Of a DNA stretch of 64,000 bases, positions 24,530-34,378 are shown one piece after another. Within the stretch, counting starts at the first letter, position 1, and each line of letters begins with the position of its first letter. The translations under genes and the position numbers were made by a program. This DNA comes from Nyssa sinensis (lineage: Eukaryota; Streptophyta; Magnoliopsida; Cornales; Nyssaceae). Where the stretch lies: the NCBI GenBank assembly GCA_008638375.1, contig CM018048.1, positions 55,368,347 through 55,432,346 of the forward strand. Reading direction: 5' to 3'. The notes under the pieces were generated by a model. It saw only the letters and a program-made list of their open reading frames with translations. It was not told the DNA's origin and did no database searches.

Positions 24530-24905
24530 ACTCGGTGTTTGGCATGGGAAAAAGAGTGTAGAAGAATAGGGAAAAGAAGAAATAATAAAAAGAAGAGAGA
24601 AGATGAAAAGAAACTTTTAATTATTTTCTTTTGTTTTATGAGGAAGAGAAAATTGAGGAATTTTCCGTTGTTCTCTCTTCTCTTGTTCAACATGAAAAAT
24701 AAATAGAGAAAATAAAAGAAGATAAGAGAAAAGGATGGGAATGGAAGAAAAATTGTTATTGATTTCCTTTGTTAGGTTGAGAGAAAGAAAGTTATTTTTT
24801 TAATAAAAAAAATCTTTTAGTAAAGAAATTTCAATTAAGTTCTTTTATTTTGTTTAAAAGTAAGAAATTTTGTATTTTCTCTTCTCTTCTATCCTATCAG
24901 ACAAG
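24530..24905. mobile_element. Possible MITE with purine/pyrimidine arms
   Basis: It starts cggtgtttggcatgggaaaaagag and ends ctcttctatcctatcagacaag, which are loosely inverted. The overall plan resembles the Tourist-like elements at 23736 and 38017. The ends and target duplication could not be fixed. Confidence 0.3.
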
Positions 24906-25765
24906 TCACAAGTTCATTTATCAATCGCAACTTTAGTTGCGTGGTCGAATCATAAATCATAACCTCCTTTTATATCTATTTCATACAAAATTCTACTTGC
25001 AAGAAAGATATTCAAAAGAATCCGTATAATATTAAACCAAGGATCTTGCGTTCTTTGAATATTTATCCATTACTGACACTCTAATTAAGATACCCCTTAG
25101 GGGTTAGAGCGAATAACAAGTTAAACATTTGTTACTTACAAAACCATGCCAAAATCACTACTTTTAATAGTTTTCTTGTTTGTTGCCAAGAAATCAACCT
25201 AAGAGGGGGTGAATTGGGTTGATGTCAAAATTTTCAATTAACTTGTTAAAATTCAGTCAATCGAATGCTTATCTTCAGATCTCATTAAACCATTCTTGTT
25301 TAATCAGTCGATGAGCATGAATATTTAGTCGCTTGAATTATTTAGAACTTATTTTGAGTTTTGTGGCTTGCAACTTTAAATCAACAATGTTTAGACATCG
25401 AATAGACTAAACTGATTAAAATTATTTTTATTTTTAAGTAACTACGTTTAGTCGATTGAACCAATGATTTAGTCAATTAGTTAGTCTAGAGGCTATTTCC
25501 ACCTTTAAGCATAAATATTTTTGTTCAGTGACCCACAAATTTAATCGACTGAATAATCCAGTGGGCTATTCTTATTTTGTTAGAGATAATTACACTTACC
25601 TTCCTTGAGATTTCTGACAATTACAGAAACCTCCCCCTATGATTTCAAAAATAACACTGTCCCCCCTGTCAGAAATTGTCCCCAAACGATGTTAACGAAG
25701 TTGATACATTTACCAAATTACCCTTATATTTTAATAATATTTTTTTATTTTTTATTTTTCCTCTC

Positions 25766-25850
25766 TCAACTCTCTCTCTCTCTCTCTCTCTCTCTCACTT
25801 CCTTCTCTCCCTCTCTGTCTCTCTCTCTCTCTCTGTCTCTCTCTTATTTC
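25766..25850. repeat. (CT)n-rich microsatellite
   Basis: A run of CT dinucleotides broken by short interruptions, inside the left part of the Mutator-like element. On the plus strand it makes a spurious Ser/Leu-rich ORF. Confidence 0.9.
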
Positions 25851-25851
25851 T

Positions 25852-26076
25852 TTACACAGAACTTGCCGTTGTCACCGCCACCCATGCCCGCTCCACCACC
25901 ACCGTTGATCTGGGCCACTCGGTGGTGTATTTATAATTGAGGAGGCAGTGAGAGAACGACACGCAGGCAGGGTCACGGAACCGGGCGGCGCGGAGGTCGG
26001 CGACGGTGGCGTAGAGGAGGGTGGGGTCAGAGAGGAGGGTGAAGCCGATGAAGCTGTTGAATTTGTGACTCTTCGA
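25852..26076 (-). pseudogene. Captured gene fragment inside the Mutator-like element
   Basis: A 74-codon minus-strand frame ending in TAA at 25854-25852. Its bases are sharply GC-rich against the AT-rich surroundings, and nearly every codon in the middle ends in C or G (for example AAC AGC TTC ATC GGC TTC ACC CTC CTC). That third-position bias appears in this frame only, which marks it as a former exon. The peptide includes KFNSFIGFTLLSDPTLLYAT and DLRAARFRDPACVSFSHCLL. I do not recognise the family. No start codon or further exon is evident, so it is a fragment carried by the transposon, not a complete gene. Confidence 0.55.
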
Positions 26077-26648
26077 TAAAATCGAACAACTATTACAATG
26101 AATTTGATGATGTTGTACTCCATTTTCTACAATTGAAATTTTCTCTCTAAAAATTCAATTGAAAATTTCCCTCTGTGATTGTTTTGGGTTTGTTCATGGC
26201 TTCCTTAGATTTTGGATAGAGAGTTTTTTTTTTTTTGGGCTTGCTTTTCAATTGTTTGGATTTTTGCAATTGTTTAGGTTTCTCCAATTGTTTGAGTTGG
26301 GAAATTTGGGGTTTTAGGTTGTGATTAGGGGGTTTTGGCCCTTTTGGGTACTAATCACCTGATTTAGTGTATTTTGGGGAAAGGGTGAAAGATTGTGTGC
26401 ATGTGTGTGAGTATGAGTGGTGGTGGGGGGGGGGGGGGTGTAAAAATAAAGATATGAAATAGTCTTGGTGGCAGTGGATTTGTGTGATTTTCCATGGCTT
26501 ACGACTGTAATGAAGGTTGGGGTTCATGGTGGGTTAGAGAAACCAAAATCTTGGTCATTGTTAATTAACCCTAGATGTTCATAGTGGGTTAGATGCTTGC
26601 CATGTGTTTGTTCAAAACTCTATTACATAACTTGAAAATTTGTGTATT

Positions 26649-26654
<6 letters not shown>

Positions 26655-26683
<29 letters not shown>

Positions 26684-26684
26684 T
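26655..26684. repeat. (TG)n microsatellite
   Basis: About 13 TG units preceded by a short TA run, within the Mutator-like element. Confidence 0.9.
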
Positions 26685-27017
26685 TGAAATAGAAATCTTT
26701 GATTAAAAGTTAATTAATTTTAGCAAGATCAGTGGGATGCTTCAAGCGTAGGATAACGGATGGACGTTGAATTGAGTTTAGGGTTGAGGATTTAGACTAG
26801 AGGCTAAAGGAGAAAATTGTGCAGGTAAAGGAGGAGGTGGGGTTGGAATTTGTTGATGTTCTTAAGTCTTTGGGTTTACACATGGAGCCACCATCATTCT
26901 CAGATGTTAAGGGTAAGGTAGAGGAATTTAATGAAGGAGAAGTGTAGAGAGATTTAAGAAATAGAGTTACAGAGGGCAGTGGAGCCATCATCTTTGGGTT
27001 TACACATTGTATCGCCA

Positions 27018-27080
27018 GAGCTTCGGCGAATCTGTCTAAGCAACAGAAGCTTTGTTGCTTGGACAGATTCGCTGAAGCTC
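27018..27080 (+). other. Strong hairpin, 27-bp stem and 9-base loop
   Basis: Left arm 27018-27044 (gagcttcggcgaatctgtct and the next seven bases) is complementary to right arm 27054-27080. As RNA all 27 positions pair, 25 Watson-Crick and 2 G-U. The loop is 9 bases. It lies in the right half of the Mutator-like element, away from the element's own ends. Confidence 0.75.
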
Positions 27081-27572
27081 CATCCTCCAGTAATGGAGCA
27101 TGGTTAGGCCAGAGAAATTGAGAGAGAGATGAGAGAGGAAGAAAGAGGTTAGGGCAGAGAAATTGAGAGAGATTATTAATTAAAAAAATTATTAAAACTG
27201 AGGGTAGTTTTGTCATTTAACCATGACTTGTAAGGGATAAAATTGGCATTTAGACAAAAAAATTGCTTACATCATCAAACTCTATTAAGGTCAACTAACG
27301 ATCAACTAGCGGCAGGGGGAATCTGTTATAAACATTGAAACCAGAAGGGGGACAGTGTTATTTCAGAAATTACAGGGAAAGTTTCTGCAATTATTAGAAA
27401 CCTCAAGGGAGGTAGGTGTAATTTACCCATTTTGTTATAATAAAGTACTATAAATAGGGATGTGATGGTAGACATATGTAAGTTTTATTTCATTTGATTT
27501 TTGATAAACAAAATTTCAGAGTTTCATTTCTACTAATCAAAAGTACTATAAGTTTTTTGCATGGTTAAACCA

Positions 27573-27573
27573 A

Positions 27574-27612
<39 letters not shown>
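27573..27612. repeat. (CA)n(TA)n microsatellite
   Basis: Compound dinucleotide repeat, about 10 CA units followed by about 10 TA units. Confidence 0.9.
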
Positions 27613-27699
27613 ACTTTGCTTCTAACATCATGCTAGTAAAATGAATTATGGGTCTGACATTAATATTTACCACTGTTTACCTTAGATATCATGGACTAG

Positions 27700-28602
27700 T
27701 GTTAGTGTCTCGGGGGTTTGATAAGGCCAAGACATGGTAAGCTTCAATTAATGCGAAGGTCAAAGTGGGGGTGGTCTGTCATAAGTATCTTTACTTGAAA
27801 TTTTGTTGTCTTGGTGGATACTTTCAGACTTAGTGCAACTTGTGTGCATGCCTTAGATGGCAAAGGTCAAGATAATGCACTTCGATAACACTTGCCGCGT
27901 ACAGACAATCTTTGACAAGATGTATGCTCACAGGAGAAGAAGCTCGACTTTGTAAGCAGTTATGTCTACTCCTGTCATCTTGATGAATTGTCCTAAGACA
28001 TATATAGGGGGAGCACCTCCCTGAGGCGCCCATGGGCGAGTAACCCGCGCGGCCAAAGTCTTTGGCACCTCTGAGGCAAGGCATGTTGTTGGTATTGTAA
28101 GTAGGTTCTGACTTGGTGGTCCGACCTCTATCACCAACAGTTGTGGCATATGGTAGCAACATTTGACACAAAAGACCAAGCCATGAGTAAGCATGGTTTA
28201 GCAATATGGGTTGACAAAGAAGCTTGGTGGGATCATGTGATTCGTTGATTAAAGGCTGAGTGCTCATAGCTTTGTCGTTGAGAACTTGGGGTGGCTTTGG
28301 TTCAGATAGAGCAGGTGAAGGCGGTTGCTGATCTGGCACAAGACAAAGTTGTCTAAAGGCAGACAAGGATAACTACCTTGCTTTGTTGGCGCTTTATCCT
28401 ATTGGTAGCAATATATTCAGCAATGTGATGAACTGTTTGATCAAATGTAACAGGCATCAGTGGCTTTAGACAACCTTAGTAGTTGGCGGTGTCAACTACA
28501 ATAACAGATGACTGTTTGTGGTTTGTTCACACAGAACCTTAAGCACTTGGGGTGTAACTGCAACCCATGTGCGTGTCATAAATACACATGGGCAGTTTTA
28601 TG

Positions 28603-28642
<40 letters not shown>

Positions 28643-28905
28643 GCAATTTAAAAGAGGGGTTCTAGGCAGAAGAGAGGGAGAGGGCTTCTTGTCACTGCAA
28701 CTCTAAGGCTGTATTCCTTATACTATTGAGAGAAGTAAAGGTTGGGAAGGCTTTTTCCTATAATATTGTGTGTGCCTTTTGTTTTACAATCTCTTTAAGT
28801 CTCTTGTGCGCGCGCGTGTGTGTGTGTGTTTATTGGCTGATTACGGATGTGTTTTAGTACCATCACAAGATAGAAAATTCAAATTCGAATTGTGATCATG
28901 TGACA
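27700..28905 (+). mobile_element. Solo LTR (1206 bp), same family as the one in ACA intron 4
   Basis: Starts TGTTAG and ends TGACA, flanked by the 5-bp duplication actag at 27695-27699 and 28906-28910. It aligns end to end with 15277-16474, including gcgcccatgggcgagtaac, the TATA-like region (here expanded into a (TA)n run at 28609-28635) and the tail ctcttgtgcgcgcg. No primer-binding site or internal domain follows, so it is a solo LTR left by recombination. A 178-codon minus-strand ORF crosses it but resembles no known protein. Confidence 0.85.
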
Positions 28906-31900
28906 ACTAGCTAAGTGCAGACAAACCATTTTGATTTTGGATCATGCTTGTCTTTATGCATGGATCCATTAAATTATTATAACCTCAAGTTTTCAACTTT
29001 TACTGTTTATTTGAATACACAACAAAGAGAACATTAATTATAAGAAAATGGAGAGAAAAAGAGCGGATTGTGAAATACTTTTTTTTGTAATATTCAGATG
29101 AAAAATAAAGAGAAAGAAAAAGAGAAAAAAATGTAAACCTTTCCTTTTATTTTGGAAAGTTAGAGCAGAGAACGAAAAAGAATGAAATGTTTTATCACGT
29201 GAGTTAGAAAAAATAAAATATGATTCATTGGCTCACAAAAAAAAAAAGAAACAAAATTGATAAGAATTATAGTTGACTCTAAACAAGGTAGGAGGAATCT
29301 CCTCTTATCCGAATACATGTCTTAAATACAATTTATCACGTAGCCAATGTACATATATTTTCTTATTTTATTTAATTTTAAAATTTTAATTAAAATTAAA
29401 TATTCATGTAATTATATACATAACATATTAAGATTGTGACACATATTAGAGTCAAGTCGTGTCCAATAGGCAATTACTAATTCTCTTATTCTTTCCATCC
29501 ACCTTCCCATAATTTATTATTATTATTTGATACAATGATGAAGGGAGCAGGGAAAATCAAATTCATGTCAACTGCGTTAAAATTAAACACTTATACCACT
29601 CATATAGGACCTCACTGCTCTACCTATACCTTAAGAAATAGAGTAAAATGAGTTTTTAAACTCCTTTCTTTTTCTTTTCTTTCTTGTTTTTGAACTAAAT
29701 ATAAAATAAATTTTCATTTCTTGCATAATCAATTTTAAATAAGACTCTAAGAAAATTAATTACTAGTTGAACTTAAATAGATTAACCAAACTAATTTTAT
29801 AACCTAATGATTATCTTTGGTAACATTTTCTATATGCGTGCCCAATTTTTACCGGACACCTCACTTTCCAAAATAAGTTTTTATTTAAAGTTTTTTTTTT
29901 ATTTGATAATGATGAGAAACATCTCAAATGGATAAATGTCACAAATTTCATATTACAATCCTCACAAGCTTGCACTTGTGAAAAGGATAGCCACAAAAAC
30001 AACCATAAAATATATATTGAATATGTGTGTGTTTGACTATTCCTTAATATTTATTTATTTTTAAATTAACTGTTCTAAAACTAAATTAACTCTCATGACT
30101 GTCCTCGTGTGTGTCTATATATGTGTGTGTTTGTGTATATGAAGGCTGTCCCATCCCAACCCCACAGTTTGTAAGCTAAGGAAAGTATTGATAATGGTTG
30201 TTTGTGACCACACAAGTGAACATGATTGCGGGTAGGAGCGTGTTCACGTGTGGAAATGCGGACCACACCATATAAATATATCATACCAATGACGCTCCTC
30301 CTCTTATCAAAGTTGCCATGAGTTGCAGAAATATATATTATTTTACACACACAAACACCCATATGTATGTGTGTGTGTGTCTATATATATATATAATTGG
30401 ATGGTTGCCATGAATTTATCGTACCAATGACGCTCCTCCTCTTATCAAAGTTGCCATGAGTTGCAGAAATGAATTTTCAAAAAAAATTTTAACTCGTTTT
30501 TATTTTTGGACATGTTTTGTCTCTTATGTTATAATCTACTTATATAAGAGTATTAACTTTTAATATTTTGACTTAAGAGAGAATAATTGTTATTGGAAAA
30601 AATGAGTTTTAGATTTTAGAAGTATTTTGTTCTTGTAATCTCTTTAATATATAGTAAATTGATCACTATTCGTAAACGTAAACATGTTATCGTAAATTGT
30701 GTTTTCTCTCTATATATTTTGTTCTATAGCAATGTAATATGCTGAATTGCTGGTACATGTATGTAATATGTTCTAAAGGTATCCATGTTCTACATTTTTT
30801 TTTTGCTTTTTTTTTCAACTCCAATGGGGTGGCTAAGTGAGCAATAAACAACTAAAAAACTTGTTCTTAAGGTTGTCATGTTAAAATTCGCAGATGTCAT
30901 TTTCTCTTAAACTAGTTTATACGGGACGTTATTCCGACTTTAATCGAAACTTATATTCACGCTAGTAAATGATGGAATTGATTGTCTTGACTTTAATCGA
31001 GACTCAAACTTACACTAGTAGACAGTAGGATTGATTCTTTGGATTAATCATCCCGAAATATCATATACCTGAGTTATCAAAAACATCATTTTTTGGCAAA
31101 TAGCTGCACAAACTTTGACAGCATATCACAGGCATGCTTGCTCAATCAAGCTCTTCTTCTCTAAGCTTGGCCGCAGAGTTCTCATCTGTCTAACCAGTTG
31201 AGAAGTCAAAATACGCACTAGCTAGAAAATCTTAAAAGACAACAAAATGATAACCCAAATCCTTTCTAATTTTGCTGCAAAATCTTTGTACCAATGCACA
31301 ACTACTCCAAAACTTAGTCTGAAAAACCAGGTAACATAATCCAGCTTCTTAATTATTCAATTCCCTTTCCAACCCACTATATGAAACACAGAGATACATA
31401 CATTCATACATACATACATACATATAGACATACATACATATATATATATATATATATTGGCTGTGTAAATTAACCTCTTCGACGACACAATACTAACCAT
31501 ACGAGTCTGTATGACGTGAGACTTATGTCGAGTAGGTTGTCATTGGGATAAGAACTGAGCCCAAGTCAGCCAAATATACAGCTTGCGGCCAGACCCAAAT
31601 ATCCCATCTACAGTTCAAATCAATAAATAAATTTACCATAGAATTGAAACATGTTGATTTGCCGATCCATAATTAATTTGTATAAAATAACGTGGCAGAC
31701 TAAAAAAAAAGAAGCTGTAATAGATATATCATTTTTATAATGGATATACAGGCACTCTGCTCCGATTAGTTTCTAAAAATTAATTAGTTGACCTAATGAG
31801 TCGGATACTTTGTTATAAAATAAAAAAAATTAATTCCTAATTCATGTTTTATATTACATCACTGCTAGATAAAATTAATGACAATTTCTTCTTAATTCTC

Positions 31901-32500
31901 AAGGATACTTGCAATTTAGCAAACATGCAATAGAAATTTTGCATTTGCGGAAAATCTTGCTCTTGAATGATCGCTGTGCAAGATTTTAAGAATTTCAATA
32001 AAAAAAAGTCACACCATGGGTGCACAAGTTGAAAAGTGATGCATTATTTGCATCGTTTCATGATAAATTGATTTAGACCCGTAACTCTCAAGTTATCATA
32101 AAATAATTTTATCATTGTGTCAAAAACCGTCCTCAACTTCTTCTTATTCTAATTCTACCCTTATCTTTTCAAACAGGGTGATTATGCAGAGAGGATTGGC
32201 CAGTAAGTGGCTAAAAATGGGCTTATTTTAACGGTGGCAATGTTAAAAGTGAAATAAATGAATCGATTAAGTAAATGCCAGCCCAATACAGCTGGGATTT
32301 ATATTTTTTCATGATAAACTATGACTATTATGTACTTATGACTTGGGCAGAAGGATAGATAAAATCCATAAAATAAAAGCCATCGCGTTCTATTCTTAGA
32401 CTAATTATAAAGTTTAATCAGATTAAGCCTTATATATATATATAGACACATAAATACACACATCCCGAAATTTGTTAAAATGAATCGTAAAAGTTAGATT
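28906..32500. other. Intergenic, no gene seen
   Basis: AT-rich spacer. It contains the 49-bp direct repeat at 30284/30422, TA and TG microsatellites near 30111-30140 and 30361-30396, and CATA/TA repeats at 31400-31456. Segments 31100-31350 and 31470-31600 have more mixed composition, but no reading frame there resembles a known protein. Confidence 0.45.
30284..30470. repeat. 49-bp direct repeat, exact, 138 bp apart
   Basis: The word taccaatgacgctcctcctc and the following 29 bases, ending gttgcagaaat, occur at 30284-30332 and identically at 30422-30470. Identity over 49 bases means a recent local duplication. The spacer is rich in TA and TG repeats. Confidence 0.9.
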
Positions 32501-32508
32501 TTTACGAT

Positions 32509-32564
32509 TTTATTAATTTGTATAACATACATATTCATGCATATATATTATACAAATTAATAAA
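32509..32564. other. Perfect 17-bp inverted repeat
   Basis: tttattaatttgtataa at 32509-32525 faces its exact complement at 32548-32564 across 22 bases. A second small hairpin (aatcgtaaaa against ttttacgatt) lies immediately before it. It probably belongs to AT-rich repeat DNA; no gene function is implied. Confidence 0.7.
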
Positions 32565-32666
32565 GGTGCATAGAGACAGATCATCATCGTGGTCAGATTA
32601 TAACCACCGTGTATATTATTATGTATATGTATGTATACTCATAATTTTTTTTTCGATCGGCGAAAG

Positions 32667-32670
<4 letters not shown>

Positions 32671-32706
<36 letters not shown>
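32671..32706. repeat. (TA)n microsatellite upstream of the BT4-like locus
   Basis: About 18 TA units. It lies roughly 100-150 bp before a stretch (32800-32955) that looks like a transcribed leader ending in a splice donor, aaaaaggtaatg. Confidence 0.85.
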
Positions 32707-32708
<2 letters not shown>

Positions 32709-33242
32709 TTGTATTGGGGTTTTTCCCAGAATCTTTCTTATGCCTCAGATCCTCCAATCCTCTCATTATTAGTAGGAAAGAGTGGAGAGAGCTTGGTTAT
32801 TTTGTATTATATATATACATACATACATGAATACACACAATTGGGTATTGAGGTGTCCAAGGGACGAGATCGAAGAGGAAGTGGTTCTTGCACCGCTTCA
32901 AAGTTGACAAGTTTTCTGTTCTGGTTCTTCTGGAAAAAAGAAGAAAAAAAAAAAGGTAATGCGATTTGTCTCTCTTTTCTTTTCCTTTTATCTTTCAATG
33001 AACAATGTTTAGTTGCATATCAAATAAATAAATGATGGGTAAGTCCATTAGAATCTAATTATCTGATTTCTCTTTAGAAAGTATTTTTTTCTTGCTGTTT
33101 CTTGAGCAAAGATTCAACAATTGTTTTAGTAAGCTAAATAAAAAATATTTAATTCTAAAGCACGAGGTATAGTTGGCATTGAATTAATTTGCACAGCAGG
33201 ACATAGTTGCATTGCAGGCAACCACTCATCATTTGGATAGTA

Positions 33243-33365
33243 AGAGGGTGTTTGGCCCAGCTACGGGCGGCTGGGAGGGAAGCTCCTCTCACATGCTTTT
33301 CGGCCAAAACGCTCAAAATAGCGGCAGGAGGGGGGAGAACAGCTCCGCCAAACGGGGGCCTAATG
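33243..33365. mobile_element. Possible hAT-type MITE fragment
   Basis: The left end gagggtgtttggcccagc and the right end gccaaacgggggcct are loosely inverted, in the style of plant elements ending GGGTGTTTGGC. The sequence is more GC-rich than its flanks. On both sides the words gcacgaggtatag and gcgcgaggtatagcatggca repeat, which suggests a local duplication as well. No target duplication is certain. Confidence 0.3.
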
Positions 33366-33998
33366 CTATCTGCTGTGCTAAATTTGGCACAATGGATAGC
33401 ATTATTGCATTTTAGCGCGAGGTATAGCATGGCATTGAAGGGTGATTTTTGACCACCATGTCAAAATTTAGCATTTAGCATGAGGCATAGCATGGCGTTG
33501 GAGACGCTTTGACAACTTTCTGAGCTGCACAGTCCTTTCCTGATCCAGTCAATGGTCATTGAATTTGTGTTTTGTGTTTGCGTGATCTAATCTACTGTTT
33601 AAGCTGGGACCATTGTGATACAAGTAGTTAAAATCATCAGATTATCAGCACAAGAATGTTTTGTCTGGTTTTGTGTAGTGCCCTCTAACTTTGACCCAAT
33701 GATATTATTTTGGCACAAACAATACCCACTATATTCTGTTTATTTATGCTTTATGTGTTGTGTATCTAACCTTTCTCTGATAAGCATGCTTCATATTCAT
33801 CTGTGATGAAATACAATCCTGTTGTTTTTATACAATTCACATTAACTAGAAGAAAAAATATCTGGGCAGAAGAGAACTCTCAACATTACCTACTAGAAAA
33901 GTGAACTCTCAAAACAGTTAAAACATTTTCCTATCGTAGTTTTCTTCTAGAATTTTTTTTTTTTTAAAATGCACATCCAAAAATTGAAAACTGATTTT

Positions 33999-34317
33999 TG
34001 GGTGTGCTTGGACGATGCCTAATTCAGTTAAGGTTATGCTGACTGGGTGGAGAGGTGTCATGTTTGGAAGAGTGATAGGAAGGTGTGGGATATGGCGCCG
34101 CTATGTTTTTTTTGGTGCCTGTGGCATGAAAGAAATAGGAGAGCTTTTGATGGCCACAAAATTATTTTTTGTTAATAGATTCCTACCACTCTTTTGTAGA
34201 GTTTTTGGGAGATATGAAGCTTTAATTATTGCTGCCTTGTCTTTTCTTTTGTATATGGGTTTGCCCCTCTCAAAGGATTCTTGAATATAGTTTCTTTACC
34301 AATAAAAAAAAAAAAAC
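33999..34317 (+). mobile_element. 5'-truncated LINE, 3' end with poly(A) tail
   Basis: The plus-strand peptide WTMPNSVKVMLTGWRG, then (after a frame change near 34083) VWDMAPLCFFWCLWHERNRR and AFDG, is the typical C-terminal segment of plant LINE reverse-transcriptase polyproteins (zf-RVT region). It ends at a stop at 34173-34175. A tail of about 13 A follows at the right end. The 11-bp duplication aaactgatttt flanks the fragment (33988-33998 and 34318-34328), as expected from target-primed insertion. It sits in the leader or leader intron directly before the BT4-like first coding exon. Confidence 0.75.
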
Positions 34318-34378
34318 AAACTGATTTTGATTGTTCTTATATTTCTGCAGAAGGGAAACTTAGAAACTGGTGAGAAAG

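Larger units (their letters stand above)
22891..25582. other. Intergenic, no gene seen
   Basis: AT-rich spacer upstream of the cyclin. It holds the Tourist-like MITE and a second MITE-like block, listed separately, and otherwise only short meaningless ORFs. Around 25200-25560 the words tcagtcgatgag and agtcgattgaac repeat loosely, suggesting an old repeat, but I cannot name it. Confidence 0.45.
25583..27428. mobile_element. Mutator-like element (Pack-MULE type), 1846 bp
   Basis: Long terminal inverted repeats: the left end GAGATAATTACACTTACC, with TTCCTTGAGATTTCTGACAA following, matches the complement of the right end, GGGTAAATTACACCTACC, with TCCCTTGAGGTTTCTAATAA following. The similarity extends over about 80 bp, including AATAACACTGTCCCCC on both sides. 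A perfect 9-bp target duplication, attttgtta, sits at 25574-25582 and 27429-27437; a 9-bp duplication is the Mutator signature. No transposase is present. Instead the middle contains a GC-rich fragment with a clean reading frame (25852-26076, minus strand), so this looks like a gene-capturing Pack-MULE. Confidence 0.85.

Noticed and set aside
25605..25940. 111- and 86-codon plus-strand ORFs rich in Ser and Leu
   Set aside because: Made by the (CT)n microsatellite and the antisense of the captured fragment.
26797..27216. 139-codon minus-strand ORF in the Mutator-like element
   Set aside because: It shows no codon bias, runs through the 27-bp hairpin and the right terminal region, and resembles no protein. 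Treated as chance.
27830..28366. 178-codon minus-strand ORF with a partly similar ORF at 15697-15951
   Set aside because: It lies wholly within a solo LTR (27700-28905), and the similarity to the other ORF is explained by the two LTR copies being homologous. The peptide resembles no gag, pol or host protein.
33207..33452. 81- and 91-codon ORFs on both strands in a GC-richer stretch
   Set aside because: The stretch looks like a MITE fragment with local duplication; neither frame resembles a protein.
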